64,000 nt of DNA from Hymenobacter elongatus (GCF_004745955.1 NZ_SRLD01000004.1:62001-126000), one strand, 5' to 3'. Numbered from the stretch's first letter, positions 31,970 to 41,909 are shown. Made by a program: numbers and translations. Notes: generated by a model not told the origin, from the sequence alone.

Positions 31970-32980
31970 TTATTTCACCGTCGTTTTGGTTTCAGTGCTG
32001 ACTTCCGCGCCGTTGGGCTTGGTGGCCGTGGTTTCCACTTCGGTTTTGGTTTTCTTCTCCTTAGCTCCGCCGCCAAACACCGAGAAGTGGACGTAGCGCT
32101 TGGGGTTGGCCTTGAAGTCCTTGAGCAGCGCGTCGGAGCTGCGGGCGGTCGAGTTCAGGTTGTTGTAGAGCAGCGTGTCGTTGATGAGCTTGCCGAGCGA
32201 GCCTTTCTGGTCGGTCAGGGCTTTGTTCACGCCGGTCATAGCCGTCTGGGCTTCGGTCATGGTGGCGTTGAGCTTGCGCATGGCCGGCCCCACCGGGGCG
32301 CTTTTCAGCGAGTCGCTGAGCACGGCGAAGTTGGCCGCAATCCGGTCGAACTTTTTGCTGGTCGTGTTCAGGTCGCTGGTCAGCTTGGCCATATTGGTCG
32401 TAATCTGGTTGATGTTGCGCTGGTTCATAATCAGCAGATTCTTCAGCGCTTCCGTCGAGCCCTGGGCGTTGAGCAGCGTAGCCTGCAGGCTCACCCGCGC
32501 CTCCTTGCTCAGGAAGCTGTTCACCTTAATCAGCGTCGAGTCGACGGTGCCGAGCACGGGCAGGGCTTTGGCCTGGAAAGCATCGGTGATGCTGGCCACG
32601 GTGTAGGACTTCAGCTCCTGGCCACCCTCGTAGACTTTCGAGTTTTTGCCCAGAAACAGGGTAATGGTTTTGCTACCCAGCAACGAGCCCGAAAGGCTGG
32701 CCACGGTCGAGTCGCCGACGGTGATGCCCTTCTGCAGCTCCAGCGACACCTTGATGCGGTTGCGCTCCTCGGGTATGAGCTCCATGTTTTTCACCTGCCC
32801 CACCTTCACGCCGTTCAGAATCACGGGGTTGCCTACGGTCAGGCCGTCCACGTTATCGTATTTGGCGAAGTAGGTACGGTCGGAGGAAAGCAGGTTGCTG
32901 CCTTTCAGAAAGCTAAATCCAATGTATAAGGCTGCCAGGGCAACAATGCCCAGCAGGGCCACTTTAATTTCTTTTGACAC
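31970..32980 (-). CDS. MlaD/MCE-family lipid transport protein
   Basis: A 336-residue protein with one N-terminal membrane segment (about 7-25, VALLGIVALAALYIGFSFL), an MCE domain (about 35-115: GLTVGNPVILNGVKVGQVKN and SLLGSKTITLFLG) and a long helical tail of about 170 residues rich in N, T and K. MCE proteins form hexameric rings that carry phospholipids between the membranes with an ABC permease and ATPase, which are not in this window. It follows the amidase gene by 73 bp on the same strand, so the two are probably one operon of envelope genes. Confidence 0.92.
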   Translation of the reverse strand: MSKEIKVALLGIVALAALYIGFSFLKGSNLLSSDRTYFAKYDNVDGLTVGNPVILNGVKVGQVKNMELIPEERNRIKVSLELQKGITVGDSTVASLSGSLLGSKTITLFLGKNSKVYEGGQELKSYTVASITDAFQAKALPVLGTVDSTLIKVNSFLSKEARVSLQATLLNAQGSTEALKNLLIMNQRNINQITTNMAKLTSDLNTTSKKFDRIAANFAVLSDSLKSAPVGPAMRKLNATMTEAQTAMTGVNKALTDQKGSLGKLINDTLLYNNLNSTARSSDALLKDFKANPKRYVHFSVFGGGAKEKKTKTEVETTATKPNGAEVSTETKTTVK

Positions 32981-33053
32981 GCTGCGTCAGGGCTTGAGTG
33001 TGTGGTGTGGTATGAGGCGGCAATAACCGCTGGCTAACGTGGGTGAAGGCCGT

Positions 33054-33860
33054 TTATTCCCCGTTCATGGCTTCCAGTTCTTTCTTATAGTCCCGGAAAG
33101 CCCGGTAGATACCCGAGGCCATATACGACTGCCCCGATTTATCGTTGAGGTATTGCTCTTCGGCGCGGTTGGTCAGAAAGCCGGCCTCAATCAGCACCGA
33201 GGGCATGGTCGATTTCCAGAGCACCAGAAAGCCCGCCTGCTTCACCCCGCGCGAGTGGCGGCCCACGGTGGTGCGAAACTGCCGGTCGATTTGCTGGGCA
33301 AACCGCAGGCTGTTCACCATGTGGGCGCTTTGGTAGAGCGAAAACAGGATGTGGCTTTGCGGCGACGTGGGGTCGAAACCGCTGTAGCGCTCCTTGTAGT
33401 TGTCTTCCTGCAGAATAACGGCGTTTTCGCGCTTGGCCACCGAGAGGTTGGCGTCGGTCTTGTGGGGCCCCATCGTCCAGACTTCCGTGCCGTAGGCCGA
33501 CGGGGCGCTGGCGTTGCAATGCACGCTGATAAAAAGGTCGGCCCCGTGCTTGTTGGCAATGCCCGCCCGGTCGGCCAGCTCCACGAACACGTCGGTTTTG
33601 CGGGTATACACCACCTTCACGTCGGGCATATTTTCCTCGATGAGGCGGCCCACTTCCAGGATGATTTTCAGCGACACGTTGGCCTCGCGGGCTTTCACCC
33701 CGGCGCAGCCACGGTCTTTCCCGCCATGCCCGGCATCGAGCACCACGGTACGCAAATGATACTTTCGGGGCGGCAGACCGGATGCTCCCGGCCCTACGGC
33801 TCCCGACGAGCCAGAAAGAAACAATAGGCCCGATACGCAAAGAGCGACAATATTCCGCAC
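33054..33860 (-). CDS. N-acetylmuramoyl-L-alanine amidase (Amidase_3)
   Basis: A 268-residue periplasmic amidase with an N-terminal signal peptide (about 1-22). Zinc and catalytic residues are visible: LDAGHGGKD (His45), KAREANVSL (Glu59), ISVHCNASAP (His114) and VLIEAGFLTN (catalytic Glu near the end). It cuts the bond between MurNAc and the stem peptide, typically for daughter-cell separation. An inserted region of about 40 residues (KTDANLSVAKRENAVILQED) between the third zinc ligand and the last motif is where regulatory helices sit in AmiA/B/C enzymes. It is divergent from the LptD gene and 73 bp upstream of the MlaD-like gene. Confidence 0.93.
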   Translation of the reverse strand: MRNIVALCVSGLLFLSGSSGAVGPGASGLPPRKYHLRTVVLDAGHGGKDRGCAGVKAREANVSLKIILEVGRLIEENMPDVKVVYTRKTDVFVELADRAGIANKHGADLFISVHCNASAPSAYGTEVWTMGPHKTDANLSVAKRENAVILQEDNYKERYSGFDPTSPQSHILFSLYQSAHMVNSLRFAQQIDRQFRTTVGRHSRGVKQAGFLVLWKSTMPSVLIEAGFLTNRAEEQYLNDKSGQSYMASGIYRAFRDYKKELEAMNGE

Positions 33861-33889
33861 GGAGTTCGTTAGTTGGGGTAGCTACCCGT

Positions 33890-33897
33890 TATCTTTG
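33890..33897 (+). promoter_or_regulatory. Probable -7 box of the lptD-like gene
   Basis: TATCTTTG fits TANNTTTG, 32 bases upstream of the GTG start. No clear TTTG box at 19-21 bases. Confidence 0.5.
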
Positions 33898-33929
33898 CAA
33901 ACAGCCACAAAATAAACGATAAAAATCAC

Positions 33930-36824
33930 GTGGCCCCGACTACGCTGTCTATCCTGCCGAGTTTCCGTCCCTGTGTCCGCCAGTGGCACCATTTGTTTTT
34001 GGTCGCCATGCTCTGGCTGGGCAGTAGTTCCGAGGCCTGGAGCCAGCGCGTCCAGAAGCCCGGGCTGCCCACTGCGGTGCCCCGCCTCGACCCCAGCGGG
34101 CGCCGCATTACCGACGTGCGCCCCGACACTACCCGCAGCACGCGCCTGCTGGCCGCCACCGACACCAGCGCCACCGGCGACTCCCTGCGCGTGTCGGCCC
34201 GGCCCAAAGGCGACATCGAAACCACTATTAAGTATGCCGCCACCGACTCGATTCGGTTTGAGGTGCAGAACAAAGTAGCTCGCCTCTACAACAAGTCGAG
34301 CATCGACTACGGGACGATGGACATGAAAGCCGCCCGCATTACGGTGGACTACAGCAAAAACCTGCTCACGGCGGAGGGAGCCCAGGACACGACGGGCAAA
34401 GTGCAGGGCAAACCCGTGTTCAAAGATGGGGGCGGCACCTACACCGCCGGCCGTATCAACTACAATTTCAAAACCAAGCGCGGCAAAATTGCCGACGCCG
34501 TTACGCAGCAGGGCGAAGGCTATGTGCACGCGGAAGTGATTAAGAAGAACGAGCTGAACGAAATCTTCGGCCGCAACGGGCGCTATACCACCTGCAACCT
34601 GGAGCACCCGCACTTTTTTATCAACGCTACCAAAATGAAGGTCATCCCGAAGGAAAAGGTCGTGACGGGGCCTTTCAACCTGGTTATCGGCGATATTCCG
34701 ACGCCCTTGGGCTTTCTGTTCGGCTATTTTCCCACGCCGGGCAAAAGCCGCGCCTCGGGCCTGCTGATTCCCACGTTCGGGCAAACAGCCGACCGGGGCT
34801 TTGCCCTGCGCAACGGCGGCTATTATTGGGTCGTCAACCAGAATATCGGCGTGCGCGTGACCGGGGACATCTACTCCGGCAACGCCGATTCGTTTGGGGG
34901 CTTTGCTACCACGGCCGAAATGCAGTACCTGAAGCGCTATTCCTACACCGGGCTGCTGAACTTCAGCTACAGCCAGCGCCCTCCCGATTTGATTCTGCGT
35001 TCCAATACGGTCAATACCAACCCCGAATACCGCCGCCCCCGCGCGCCGCGCACCTTCTGGCTGAGCTGGAGCCACAATCCGACGCCCCGCCCCGGCGGTG
35101 GCCGCTTTTCGGCCAGCGTGCAAGCCGGCAGCAGCGACTACAACCAGCAGAACAGCTTCGACCAGCGCCGCTACCTGACGCCTGCTTTTAGCTCCAACAT
35201 CAGCTACCAGAAGCAGATCCGCAACTCGCCCGTCAACTACTCCCTGCAGCTGAGCCAAAGCCAGAACACGGCCACAGGCAGCATGGACTTTACGCTGCCC
35301 GACGTAACGGTGGGCGTGGCCCGGCAATATCCCTACGAGCTGCTGGGCATTGAGCCCCGGGGCCGGTTCTACGAGCAGTTTTCTATTGCCTACACCTTCA
35401 CCGGCCAGAACCGGCTCAGTAACGCGCTGCCCGCCCGCACCCTCGGCGGCGACATTCCGCTGCTGGGCGGCACCCGCGAGTCGAGCCAGCTGCCGGTGCG
35501 CTTTTCCAACCTGAGCCCACTGCTGCGCAATGCCCAAACCGGCGTCCAGCACCAGTTCCAGATTGCGCTGGGCAGCTACACGGTGCTCAAGCACCTGAAC
35601 ATCTCCCCTTCCGTCAACTACGGGGAAGTATGGTATGGGAAGCGCCTCGACTATTCCTACAACAACGTGGCCCGCGCCATCCGGATCGACACCGTACGGG
35701 GCTTCAACCGGGTATACAACTGGTCGGGCGGGGTCAACCTGGGCACCAACATCTACGGCACGCTGGTGCGCAAAGGCACGCGCAAGATTCAGGCTATCCG
35801 CCACAAGCTGACGCCCAGCGTCAACTACAGCTACTCGCCCGACTACACCCGGCGCAGCAGCCTGTACTTTACCAACAACAATCAGCCCCTGGGCGACCTG
35901 ACCAACAGCCAGGGCCAGCGCTATAACCAGGTGAATCCCGCCAACGGTCAGATTCTGAACCCCATAAGCTACTCGCGCTACAATGGCTTTTTGTATGGCA
36001 CTCCCGGCGGCATCGAAGCCAGCCGCGTGAGCTTCTCGCTCCAGAACCAGGTAGAAATGAAGGTGCGCAACAACAACGATACTACCGGCACCACGCCCTT
36101 CGAGAAAGTCAGCCTCATTGATGGCCTCGACTTCAATACCAGCTACAACCTGGCGGCCGACTCCTTCAAGCTGGAGGGCCTGAGCGCGGCTTTCCACACC
36201 CAGGTCGCCCGCAAGCTCAACGTGAATGCCAACGCCGCCTTCTCGGTCTATCAGCGCGACTCCACCGGGCGCCTGATCGACCGGTACCTGTTGGAGCAGC
36301 CCAATCGGCGCCTGGCCCGCCTGGTATCGGCTGATCTGTCCTTGAGCTATCAGTTCAACCCCGCGCAGGGCAAGAAAAAATCGGCGATACCGCGCAACCT
36401 GCCGCCCACCAACGACCCCACCCTGGGCACGCCCAATCGGGTGAACCCCTATGAAGACTACGTAGACTTCGAGATTCCCTGGGAACTGTCGGCCAGCTTC
36501 ACAACTGCCTACACCGACCCCGGCCCGCTCCCGGCCCGCGGCACCCGGCTGCGGCGGCCTATTACCTCCGCTTCCATCACGGGTAGCGGCTCGGTGAAGC
36601 TGACCAGCAATTTCCGCTTCGGCTACAATGCCAGCTACGACTTTGTCAGCAAGCAGGTAGTAGCACCCTCGCTCGATTTTTACCGCGACCTGCACTGCTG
36701 GCAGATTTCGGGCAACTGGCGGCCCTTTGGTCTGCAGCGCGGCTACTTCGTTACCATTGCGGCCAAGTCGTCCTTATTACAAGACCTGAAGCTGAACCGC
36801 AACCGCTCCTTCATGAACCGCTAA
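33930..36824 (+). CDS. LptD-like LPS-assembly outer-membrane protein
   Basis: A 964-residue outer-membrane protein of the Bacteroidota LptD/OstA type. After a signal sequence (WHHLFLVAMLWLG, ending AWSQ) an OstA-like beta-jellyroll follows (KVARLYNKSSIDYGTMDMKA, ITVDYSKNLLTAEGAQ, NGRYTTCNLEHPHFFI), then a barrel of about 700 residues with many aromatic-ended strands. It would take LPS from the periplasmic bridge and place it in the outer leaflet. The start is GTG at 33930; an ATG at 34008 is possible but would cut into the signal peptide. The antisense strand is open almost throughout, a result of codon bias. Confidence 0.88.
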   Translation: MAPTTLSILPSFRPCVRQWHHLFLVAMLWLGSSSEAWSQRVQKPGLPTAVPRLDPSGRRITDVRPDTTRSTRLLAATDTSATGDSLRVSARPKGDIETTIKYAATDSIRFEVQNKVARLYNKSSIDYGTMDMKAARITVDYSKNLLTAEGAQDTTGKVQGKPVFKDGGGTYTAGRINYNFKTKRGKIADAVTQQGEGYVHAEVIKKNELNEIFGRNGRYTTCNLEHPHFFINATKMKVIPKEKVVTGPFNLVIGDIPTPLGFLFGYFPTPGKSRASGLLIPTFGQTADRGFALRNGGYYWVVNQNIGVRVTGDIYSGNADSFGGFATTAEMQYLKRYSYTGLLNFSYSQRPPDLILRSNTVNTNPEYRRPRAPRTFWLSWSHNPTPRPGGGRFSASVQAGSSDYNQQNSFDQRRYLTPAFSSNISYQKQIRNSPVNYSLQLSQSQNTATGSMDFTLPDVTVGVARQYPYELLGIEPRGRFYEQFSIAYTFTGQNRLSNALPARTLGGDIPLLGGTRESSQLPVRFSNLSPLLRNAQTGVQHQFQIALGSYTVLKHLNISPSVNYGEVWYGKRLDYSYNNVARAIRIDTVRGFNRVYNWSGGVNLGTNIYGTLVRKGTRKIQAIRHKLTPSVNYSYSPDYTRRSSLYFTNNNQPLGDLTNSQGQRYNQVNPANGQILNPISYSRYNGFLYGTPGGIEASRVSFSLQNQVEMKVRNNNDTTGTTPFEKVSLIDGLDFNTSYNLAADSFKLEGLSAAFHTQVARKLNVNANAAFSVYQRDSTGRLIDRYLLEQPNRRLARLVSADLSLSYQFNPAQGKKKSAIPRNLPPTNDPTLGTPNRVNPYEDYVDFEIPWELSASFTTAYTDPGPLPARGTRLRRPITSASITGSGSVKLTSNFRFGYNASYDFVSKQVVAPSLDFYRDLHCWQISGNWRPFGLQRGYFVTIAAKSSLLQDLKLNRNRSFMNR

Positions 36825-36983
36825 CACCAGAGTGGACAGCTTGTACCGCAGTTCGTCGTGCGGGCCGAGGTGCTGCCGCTACGGACTTCCTAAGCTCCCT
36901 TGCGGGCATTGCGCGGGCTGGATATGGAAAAAATACGCAGCTTTGCCCTTATTCTCCTCACTCCGCTTTAGCAGCTCCCTCTG

Positions 36984-37799
36984 ATGTCGCAGCACAAAGA
37001 AGTTAAGCTCGTCACTACGCATCAACTACTCGCCATGAAACGGCGCGGCGAGAAAATTTCGATGCTTACTGCCTACGATTTCTCGATGGCAACCATTCTC
37101 GACGGTGCGGGCATCGACGTGCTGCTGGTCGGCGACTCGGCTTCCAACGTTATGGCGGGCCACGAAACCACGCTGCCCATTACCCTGGATCAGATGATCT
37201 ACCACGCCTCCTCGGTGGTGCGGGCCGTGAAGCGGGCGTTGGTAGTAGTCGATATGCCATTTGGGTCCTACCAGGGCAACTCCTCGGAGGCGCTACGCTC
37301 GGCCATCCGGATCATGAAGGAATCGGGCGGCCACGCCGTGAAGCTCGAAGGCGGCGCGGAAATCAAGGAGTCGATTACCCGTATTCTTACGGCGGGCATC
37401 CCGGTAATGGGCCATTTGGGCCTCACGCCGCAGAGCATTTACAAGTTCGGTACCTACACCGTGCGGGCCAAGGAAGAAACCGAAGCCCAGAAGCTCATCG
37501 AAGATGCGCAGCTGCTGCAAGAGCTAGGCTGCTTTGCGTTGGTACTCGAGAAAATTCCCTCCTCCCTGGCCCAGCAGGTAGCCGAAAAGCTCACCATTCC
37601 GGTCATCGGCATCGGAGCCGGCCCCAACGTCGACGGGCAGGTGTTGGTCGTGCACGACATGCTCGGCATTACCAAGGAGTTCAAGCCCCGCTTTCTGCGC
37701 CGCTACGCCGAGCTGGCCGACCTCATGAGCGACGCCGTGACGCGCTACGTGCAGGATGTGAAAGACCACAATTTTCCGAGCGCTGAGGAAGCGTATTGA
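36984..37799 (+). CDS. panB: 3-methyl-2-oxobutanoate hydroxymethyltransferase
   Basis: A 271-residue PanB, first enzyme of the pantothenate branch: it adds a hydroxymethyl group from methylene-tetrahydrofolate to 2-oxoisovalerate. Typical blocks are [53 protein letters not shown] and [24 protein letters not shown]. Metal-binding Asp residues in VGDS and VDMP are present. Full family length. The upstream 159 bp show no clear promoter. Confidence 0.96.
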   Translation: MSQHKEVKLVTTHQLLAMKRRGEKISMLTAYDFSMATILDGAGIDVLLVGDSASNVMAGHETTLPITLDQMIYHASSVVRAVKRALVVVDMPFGSYQGNSSEALRSAIRIMKESGGHAVKLEGGAEIKESITRILTAGIPVMGHLGLTPQSIYKFGTYTVRAKEETEAQKLIEDAQLLQELGCFALVLEKIPSSLAQQVAEKLTIPVIGIGAGPNVDGQVLVVHDMLGITKEFKPRFLRRYAELADLMSDAVTRYVQDVKDHNFPSAEEAY

Positions 37800-37821
37800 T
37801 TAATTACTAATGAGTAATTAA
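37800..37821. repeat. AT-only hairpin after panB
   Basis: TTAATTACT and AGTAATTAA pair around AATG, directly overlapping the panB stop region. It is too AT-rich to be a normal terminator; it may stabilise the mRNA end. Confidence 0.5.
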
Positions 37822-37927
37822 TAAGCACCGATTTAGAGTGTGAGCTTCTTTCGGTCAGCGTTTTACTGCGCTGAACAAGCAGCTTTTCCTTCTTCATTCT
37901 TGCTTGTTAGTTATTAATTCCCCCAAA

Positions 37928-38641
37928 GTGAATCGTCCTAATATCTGGTCGGAGCAGAAAGAAATTCTGTTTGAAGACAACCACTTGCTTATCCTCAATA
38001 AGCCCGCCGGCATTTTGGTGCAGGGCGATGCTACCGGCGATGAGCCTTTGTCCGATAAAGCCGCCGAGTACCTGCGCTTTAAGTACAAGAAGCCGGGTGC
38101 CGCCTTCATTGGCGTAGCCCACCGCATCGACCGGCCCGTGAGCGGCGTGGTGGCGATGGCCAAAACCAGCAAAGCCCTGAGTCGCCTCAACGAGATGTTC
38201 CGCGACAACAAAGTCCACAAAACCTACTGGGCACTGGTTGGCAAGCGTCCGGAGCCCGAAAGCGGCCACCTCACGCACTGGCTGGTGAAGGACCCGATCC
38301 GGAATGTGACCAAAGCCTACACCGAGCGCCACGGCCAGGGGTTGAAAGCAGATTTGGACTACCAGGTGTTGGGGCCAGCCGGCAACCGCTTCCTGATTCA
38401 GGTGAACCCAATTACGGGCCGCCCGCACCAGATCCGAGTGCAGCTCGCCACGGGCCTGGGTACCCCCATCGTCGGCGACGTGAAATACGGCTTCCTGGCT
38501 CCCCTGCCCGACGTCAGCATTGCGCTACACGCCCGCCAGTTGGAGTTTGAGCACCCCGTGACCAAAGAGGCCATGTGCTTCCGGGCCCCGGTGCCCGAAA
38601 TGGCACACTGGGAAGCAGCCCAGGCTTTCTATACCCGCTAG
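37928..38641 (+). CDS. RluA-family pseudouridine synthase
   Basis: A 237-residue RluA-type enzyme that isomerises uridine in rRNA or tRNA. The catalytic Asp is in AHRIDRPVSGV (residue 68), and FEDNHLLILNKPAGILVQ and ITGRPHQIRVQLA are the other family blocks. There is no N-terminal S4 domain, so it resembles RluA/RluC-minus-S4 or TruC types; target site unknown. A GTG at 37928 (MNRPNIWSEQ) is preferred to the TTG 24 bases upstream, since homology begins with NIWSEQKEILFED. Confidence 0.9.
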   Translation: MNRPNIWSEQKEILFEDNHLLILNKPAGILVQGDATGDEPLSDKAAEYLRFKYKKPGAAFIGVAHRIDRPVSGVVAMAKTSKALSRLNEMFRDNKVHKTYWALVGKRPEPESGHLTHWLVKDPIRNVTKAYTERHGQGLKADLDYQVLGPAGNRFLIQVNPITGRPHQIRVQLATGLGTPIVGDVKYGFLAPLPDVSIALHARQLEFEHPVTKEAMCFRAPVPEMAHWEAAQAFYTR

Positions 38642-38750
38642 CTTCGTACAGCAACGAGTAGTCGTTTTAGCGCTTTGGCGGCGCTGCGGTATATGTACGC
38701 ACTCATTTTGCGGCTTGCCCTAACAAGATTTTGGCCTTTCGGGTCAATTT

Positions 38751-38782
38751 GTTGACCACCCATAACCGTGGCCGTAGGTTTG
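38751..38782 (+). promoter_or_regulatory. Promoter of the desaturase gene
   Basis: GTTG (38751-38754), a 20-base spacer, then TAGGTTTG (38775-38782). Good Bacteroidota match; it implies a leader of about 90 bases. Confidence 0.6.
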
Positions 38783-38876
38783 TGTTAGCAAGTATGAACT
38801 AATGACCTGCCGTTGTGCTTTTGCGGGCAATACTGCTTGCGTTGCATCCTATTGCGTCTCTAATCCTTTTTGGCCC

Positions 38877-39635
38877 ATGCCGATCCTCATCTTCTTCGTA
38901 GCGCACTATTACCTGTCGCTCTTCACCCAGACGTTTTACCTGCATCGGTACGCGGCCCACAAGATGTTCACCATGAACAGATTCTGGGAGCGGTTCTTCT
39001 TCGTGTTCACCTACATCTGCCAGGGCTCTTCTTTCCTGTCGCCCCGGGCGTATGCGCTGCTGCACCGCATGCACCACGCCTACTCCGACACCGCACTGGA
39101 CCCGCACTCGCCCCTGTTTTCGTCGAATGCCTTTTCCATGATGTGGAAGACCAAGACGATCTACAACGACGTGCTGAACCACAACTATGCCGCTGCTGAG
39201 CGTTTTGAAGGCGATTATCCGGAGTGGGTTTCCCTGGAAAAATTCAGTGCCACAGCGGTTTCTCGTATTGGCTGGGGCGCCCTCTACGTCATGTTCTACG
39301 TGCAGTTCGCCACCGCTTGGTGGATGTATCTGCTGCTGCCCGTCCACTTTTTAATGGGCCCAATTCACGGTGCTATCGTGAACTGGGGTGGCCACAAGTA
39401 CGGCTACCAGAACTTCGACAACCACGACCATTCTAAAAATACGCTGGCCCTGGATTTCCTGGCTTTCGGCGAGCTGTTCCAGAACAATCACCACAAATTG
39501 CCCATGCGCGTCAACTTTGGCGTGAAGTGGTGGGAGTTTGACCCTACCTATTCGGTTATCTGGACTCTGGATAAAGCCCGCATTATTAAGATTAAGCGCA
39601 AAGTAACCGCCCAGAAACTGAAAGCTGCCGCGTAA
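38877..39635 (+). CDS. Acyl-CoA/fatty acid desaturase
   Basis: A 252-residue membrane-bound di-iron desaturase of the delta-9 type. The three histidine boxes are HRYAAH (residues 23-28), HRMHH (63-67) and QNNHHKLP near the C-terminus, with an extra GGHKYGYQNFDNHDH block. Four hydrophobic segments fit the expected topology. It puts a double bond into acyl chains and so tunes membrane fluidity, often at low temperature. Start at 38877 (MPILIFFVAHYYLS); the frame upstream has no hydrophobic or conserved pattern. Own promoter and a strong terminator. Confidence 0.92.
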   Translation: MPILIFFVAHYYLSLFTQTFYLHRYAAHKMFTMNRFWERFFFVFTYICQGSSFLSPRAYALLHRMHHAYSDTALDPHSPLFSSNAFSMMWKTKTIYNDVLNHNYAAAERFEGDYPEWVSLEKFSATAVSRIGWGALYVMFYVQFATAWWMYLLLPVHFLMGPIHGAIVNWGGHKYGYQNFDNHDHSKNTLALDFLAFGELFQNNHHKLPMRVNFGVKWWEFDPTYSVIWTLDKARIIKIKRKVTAQKLKAAA

Positions 39636-39649
39636 GTACCGCTGCTCGT

Positions 39650-39697
39650 ACAAGAAGAAGCCCTAACGTCTGTTCTAGCGTTAGGGCTTCTTCTTGT
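39650..39697 (+). terminator. Strong terminator after the desaturase gene
   Basis: 19-bp perfect arms (ACAAGAAGAAGCCCTAACG and complement, 39650-39668 and 39679-39697) with a 10-base loop. Confidence 0.88.
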
Positions 39698-39772
39698 AAA
39701 ACCCATCGTGGGTGAATTGCCTAGCGGTGCCGCCACTAACAAATTGGGGTTCCAATGCTCGAATCTTTCCGC

Positions 39773-39780
39773 TACCTTTG
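39773..39780 (+). promoter_or_regulatory. -7 box upstream of rpsP
   Basis: TACCTTTG matches TANNTTTG, 53 bases upstream of the rpsP start. The -33 position reads poorly (TTGG is too far away). Confidence 0.5.
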
Positions 39781-39833
39781 CACCTCATTTTTCAACCAGA
39801 CGCACGAGTTGCGTCGCTTAACCAACCCGGTTT

Positions 39834-40379
39834 ATGGCAGTTAAAATCCGCCTCGCCCGTCGTGGCCGTAAAAAGGCCGCTCAATTTGACATCGTAGTAG
39901 CTGACGCCCGCGCTCCGCGTGATGGCCGTTTCATCGAGAAAATCGGTACCTACGACCCCAACACCAACCCCGCTACCATCAACTTCGACGGCGAAAAAGC
40001 ATTCGACTGGATCATGAAAGGCGCACAGCCTACGGATACGGTTCGGGCCATGCTTTCGTACCGTGGTGTTCTCTACCGCAAGCACCTGCAACTGGGTGTT
40101 ATCAAAGGTGCCATTTCGCAAGATGTTGCCGACGAGCGTTTCACTAGCTGGAAAGAGCAGAAAGACACTAAAATCGAAGGCAAGCGCACCTCGCTGGGCT
40201 CGGCCAAAGACGAGGCTCGCAAGTCGGCCCTGGCTGCTGAGACCAAAGTGAAAGAAGCGCGTGCTGAAGCCATTCGCAAGAAAAACACGCCCGTGGCTGA
40301 GCCCGTAGCGGCTGTTGCTGAAGGCGAAACGACGGAAGCTGCTGCTTCGGCCGATACGACCGAGGAAGCTGGCGCCTAA
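39834..40379 (+). CDS. rpsP: 30S ribosomal protein S16
   Basis: A 181-residue S16. Residues 1-80 are the conserved body ([54 protein letters not shown]). The rest is a long extension: a charged helix (about 105-150, [20 protein letters not shown]) and an acidic, alanine-rich tail that ends TEEAGA. S16 is usually 80-100 residues; a C-terminal extension is common in Bacteroidota. It heads the rpsP-rimM-trmD-rplS gene order, with a terminator-like hairpin before rimM. Confidence 0.96.
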   Translation: MAVKIRLARRGRKKAAQFDIVVADARAPRDGRFIEKIGTYDPNTNPATINFDGEKAFDWIMKGAQPTDTVRAMLSYRGVLYRKHLQLGVIKGAISQDVADERFTSWKEQKDTKIEGKRTSLGSAKDEARKSALAAETKVKEARAEAIRKKNTPVAEPVAAVAEGETTEAAASADTTEEAGA

Positions 40380-40395
40380 GCGTTAGTTTCAGAGT

Positions 40396-40457
40396 TAGGG
40401 AGTTTGGAAGGTAGGCGTTGTGACAAGCAGCGCGACTTCCGAACTCCCTACTTTTTT
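40396..40457 (+). terminator. Terminator between rpsP and rimM
   Basis: Arms TAGGGAGTTTGGAAG (40396-40410) and CTTCCGAACTCCCTA (40436-40450) pair with one G-U, followed by CTTTTTT. It may reduce read-through from rpsP into rimM-trmD and so separate high ribosomal-protein from low enzyme expression. Confidence 0.78.
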
Positions 40458-40476
40458 GACCTCTATTTCCCTCCGC

Positions 40477-41082
40477 ATGACCATCGATGACTGCTACCTA
40501 TTGGGTTCCATTGGCAAAACACACGGCCTGAAAGGCTTTGTGGTAGCCTTTATGGAAGTCGACGATCTGGACCAGTACCGCAAACTCAAGTCTGTTTATC
40601 TGGAAATGGTCGGCAAGCCGGGTGTGCTCACTGAGTTCGGGGTAGATAAACTGCAGCCCCAAACCGACGAGAAGGCGTTGCTCAAACTCACTAGTATCGA
40701 CACGATAGAAGCAGCCGAGCCTTTGCGCAATGCGAAGCTCTACCGTCCTTTGGCCGAGCTACCGGCCCTGAAAGACGACCAGTTCTATTTTCACGACGTT
40801 ATCGGCTACACCGTAGTTGATGCGACGCTGGGAGAGTTGGGCGTGGTCGAAACCTTCTACGAGATGCCCCAGCAGGACCTGATGGGCATGCGCTACCAGG
40901 GCCAGGAGGTATTAGTGCCAGTGGTGGATGAGCTGATTCTGCACGCCGACCAGGAAGCTAAAAAGCTCTTTGTTAGCCTGCCCGAAGGCTTGCTCGATGT
41001 GTATCTGAGTCCGGCTTCCCGCGAGCAGGACGAGCCCGACGAATTCGACGGTCCGGATATCGGGCCGGCGGAGAAAAAGTAA
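40477..41082 (+). CDS. rimM: Ribosome maturation factor RimM
   Basis: A 201-residue RimM needed for maturation of the 30S head, where it binds S19. The N-terminal RimM domain shows [20 protein letters not shown], the PRC-barrel domain [17 protein letters not shown], and near the end [20 protein letters not shown]. It ends in an acidic tail ([11 protein letters not shown]). Start at 40477 ([10 protein letters not shown]) matches the family; the 19 codons upstream overlap the terminator. It ends 5 bases before trmD. Confidence 0.94.
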   Translation: MTIDDCYLLGSIGKTHGLKGFVVAFMEVDDLDQYRKLKSVYLEMVGKPGVLTEFGVDKLQPQTDEKALLKLTSIDTIEAAEPLRNAKLYRPLAELPALKDDQFYFHDVIGYTVVDATLGELGVVETFYEMPQQDLMGMRYQGQEVLVPVVDELILHADQEAKKLFVSLPEGLLDVYLSPASREQDEPDEFDGPDIGPAEKK

Positions 41083-41087
41083 GCTCA

Positions 41088-41765
41088 ATGCGTCTCGACA
41101 TCGTCACCTGCCAGCCGGAGCTGCTAATCAGCCCTTTCGCCGTTTCCATCGTGAAGCGGGCTCAGGAAAAAGGGCTGGCCGAAATCCACGTCCACGACCT
41201 GCGCCGCTTTGCCATCAACAAGCACGGCCAGATCGACGACTATGTATTCGGTGGCGGGGCCGGCATGGTGTTGCGGGTTGAGCCGATTGCGGCCTGCCTG
41301 GATGAGCTACTGGCGCAGCGCTCCTACGATGCCGTCATCTACATGACGCCCGATGGGGAAACGCTACGGCAGCCGCTGGTCAACCGATTTTCGCTGGCCG
41401 GCAACCTGCTCATTCTGTGCGGCCACTACAAAGGGGTCGATGAGCGGATCCGCAAGGCCTATATCACCCATGAAATCAGCGTGGGCGACTATGTGCTGAG
41501 CGGGGGCGAACTAGGCGCGGCTATTCTGGTAGACGCCGTAGTGCGGCTGTTACCCGGCGTACTCGGCAACGAGGAATCGGCACTCAGCGACTCATTTCAG
41601 GATGACCTGCTGGCCCCGCCGGTATATACCCGGCCGGCTGAGTGGCGGGGCGAAAAGGTGCCCGATATTCTACTGTCCGGCAATACGCCGCTGGTAGATG
41701 TCTGGCGCCACGAACAGGCCTTGGAACGGACGCGTCAGCGCCGACCCGACCTGCTGAATGAATAA
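41088..41765 (+). CDS. trmD: tRNA (guanine-37-N1)-methyltransferase
   Basis: A 225-residue TrmD. Motifs: [62 protein letters not shown] (trefoil-knot SAM site), and the C-terminal [20 protein letters not shown]. It methylates G37 next to the anticodon to prevent frameshifting. Separated from rimM by 5 bases, so translation is probably coupled. The rplS gene follows 182 bp later behind its own promoter. Confidence 0.97.
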   Translation: MRLDIVTCQPELLISPFAVSIVKRAQEKGLAEIHVHDLRRFAINKHGQIDDYVFGGGAGMVLRVEPIAACLDELLAQRSYDAVIYMTPDGETLRQPLVNRFSLAGNLLILCGHYKGVDERIRKAYITHEISVGDYVLSGGELGAAILVDAVVRLLPGVLGNEESALSDSFQDDLLAPPVYTRPAEWRGEKVPDILLSGNTPLVDVWRHEQALERTRQRRPDLLNE

Positions 41766-41854
41766 ATTGTTAACTGGTTCGGGGGCTGATTGTTGGTTTT
41801 TGCGCCGTAGAGCCATACCTAGCCCGCAAATCAGTAAGTGAACAGTTCCATTCA

Positions 41855-41886
41855 TTTGTAATCATCAAAACAGAGCGCTATATTTG
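41855..41886 (+). promoter_or_regulatory. Promoter of rplS
   Basis: TTTG (41855-41858), exactly 20 bases, TATATTTG (41879-41886): an ideal Bacteroidota promoter. It frees rplS from the upstream rimM-trmD transcript. Confidence 0.8.
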
Positions 41887-41909
41887 CGCCTCTTTAAGCG
41901 AAACCCCTT

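Noticed and set aside
33882..36695. 937-codon open frame antisense to the LptD-like gene
   Set aside because: Its protein is rich in V, A, G, H and R with no domain pattern; it mirrors the codon bias of the real gene, which has a signal peptide and OstA and barrel features.
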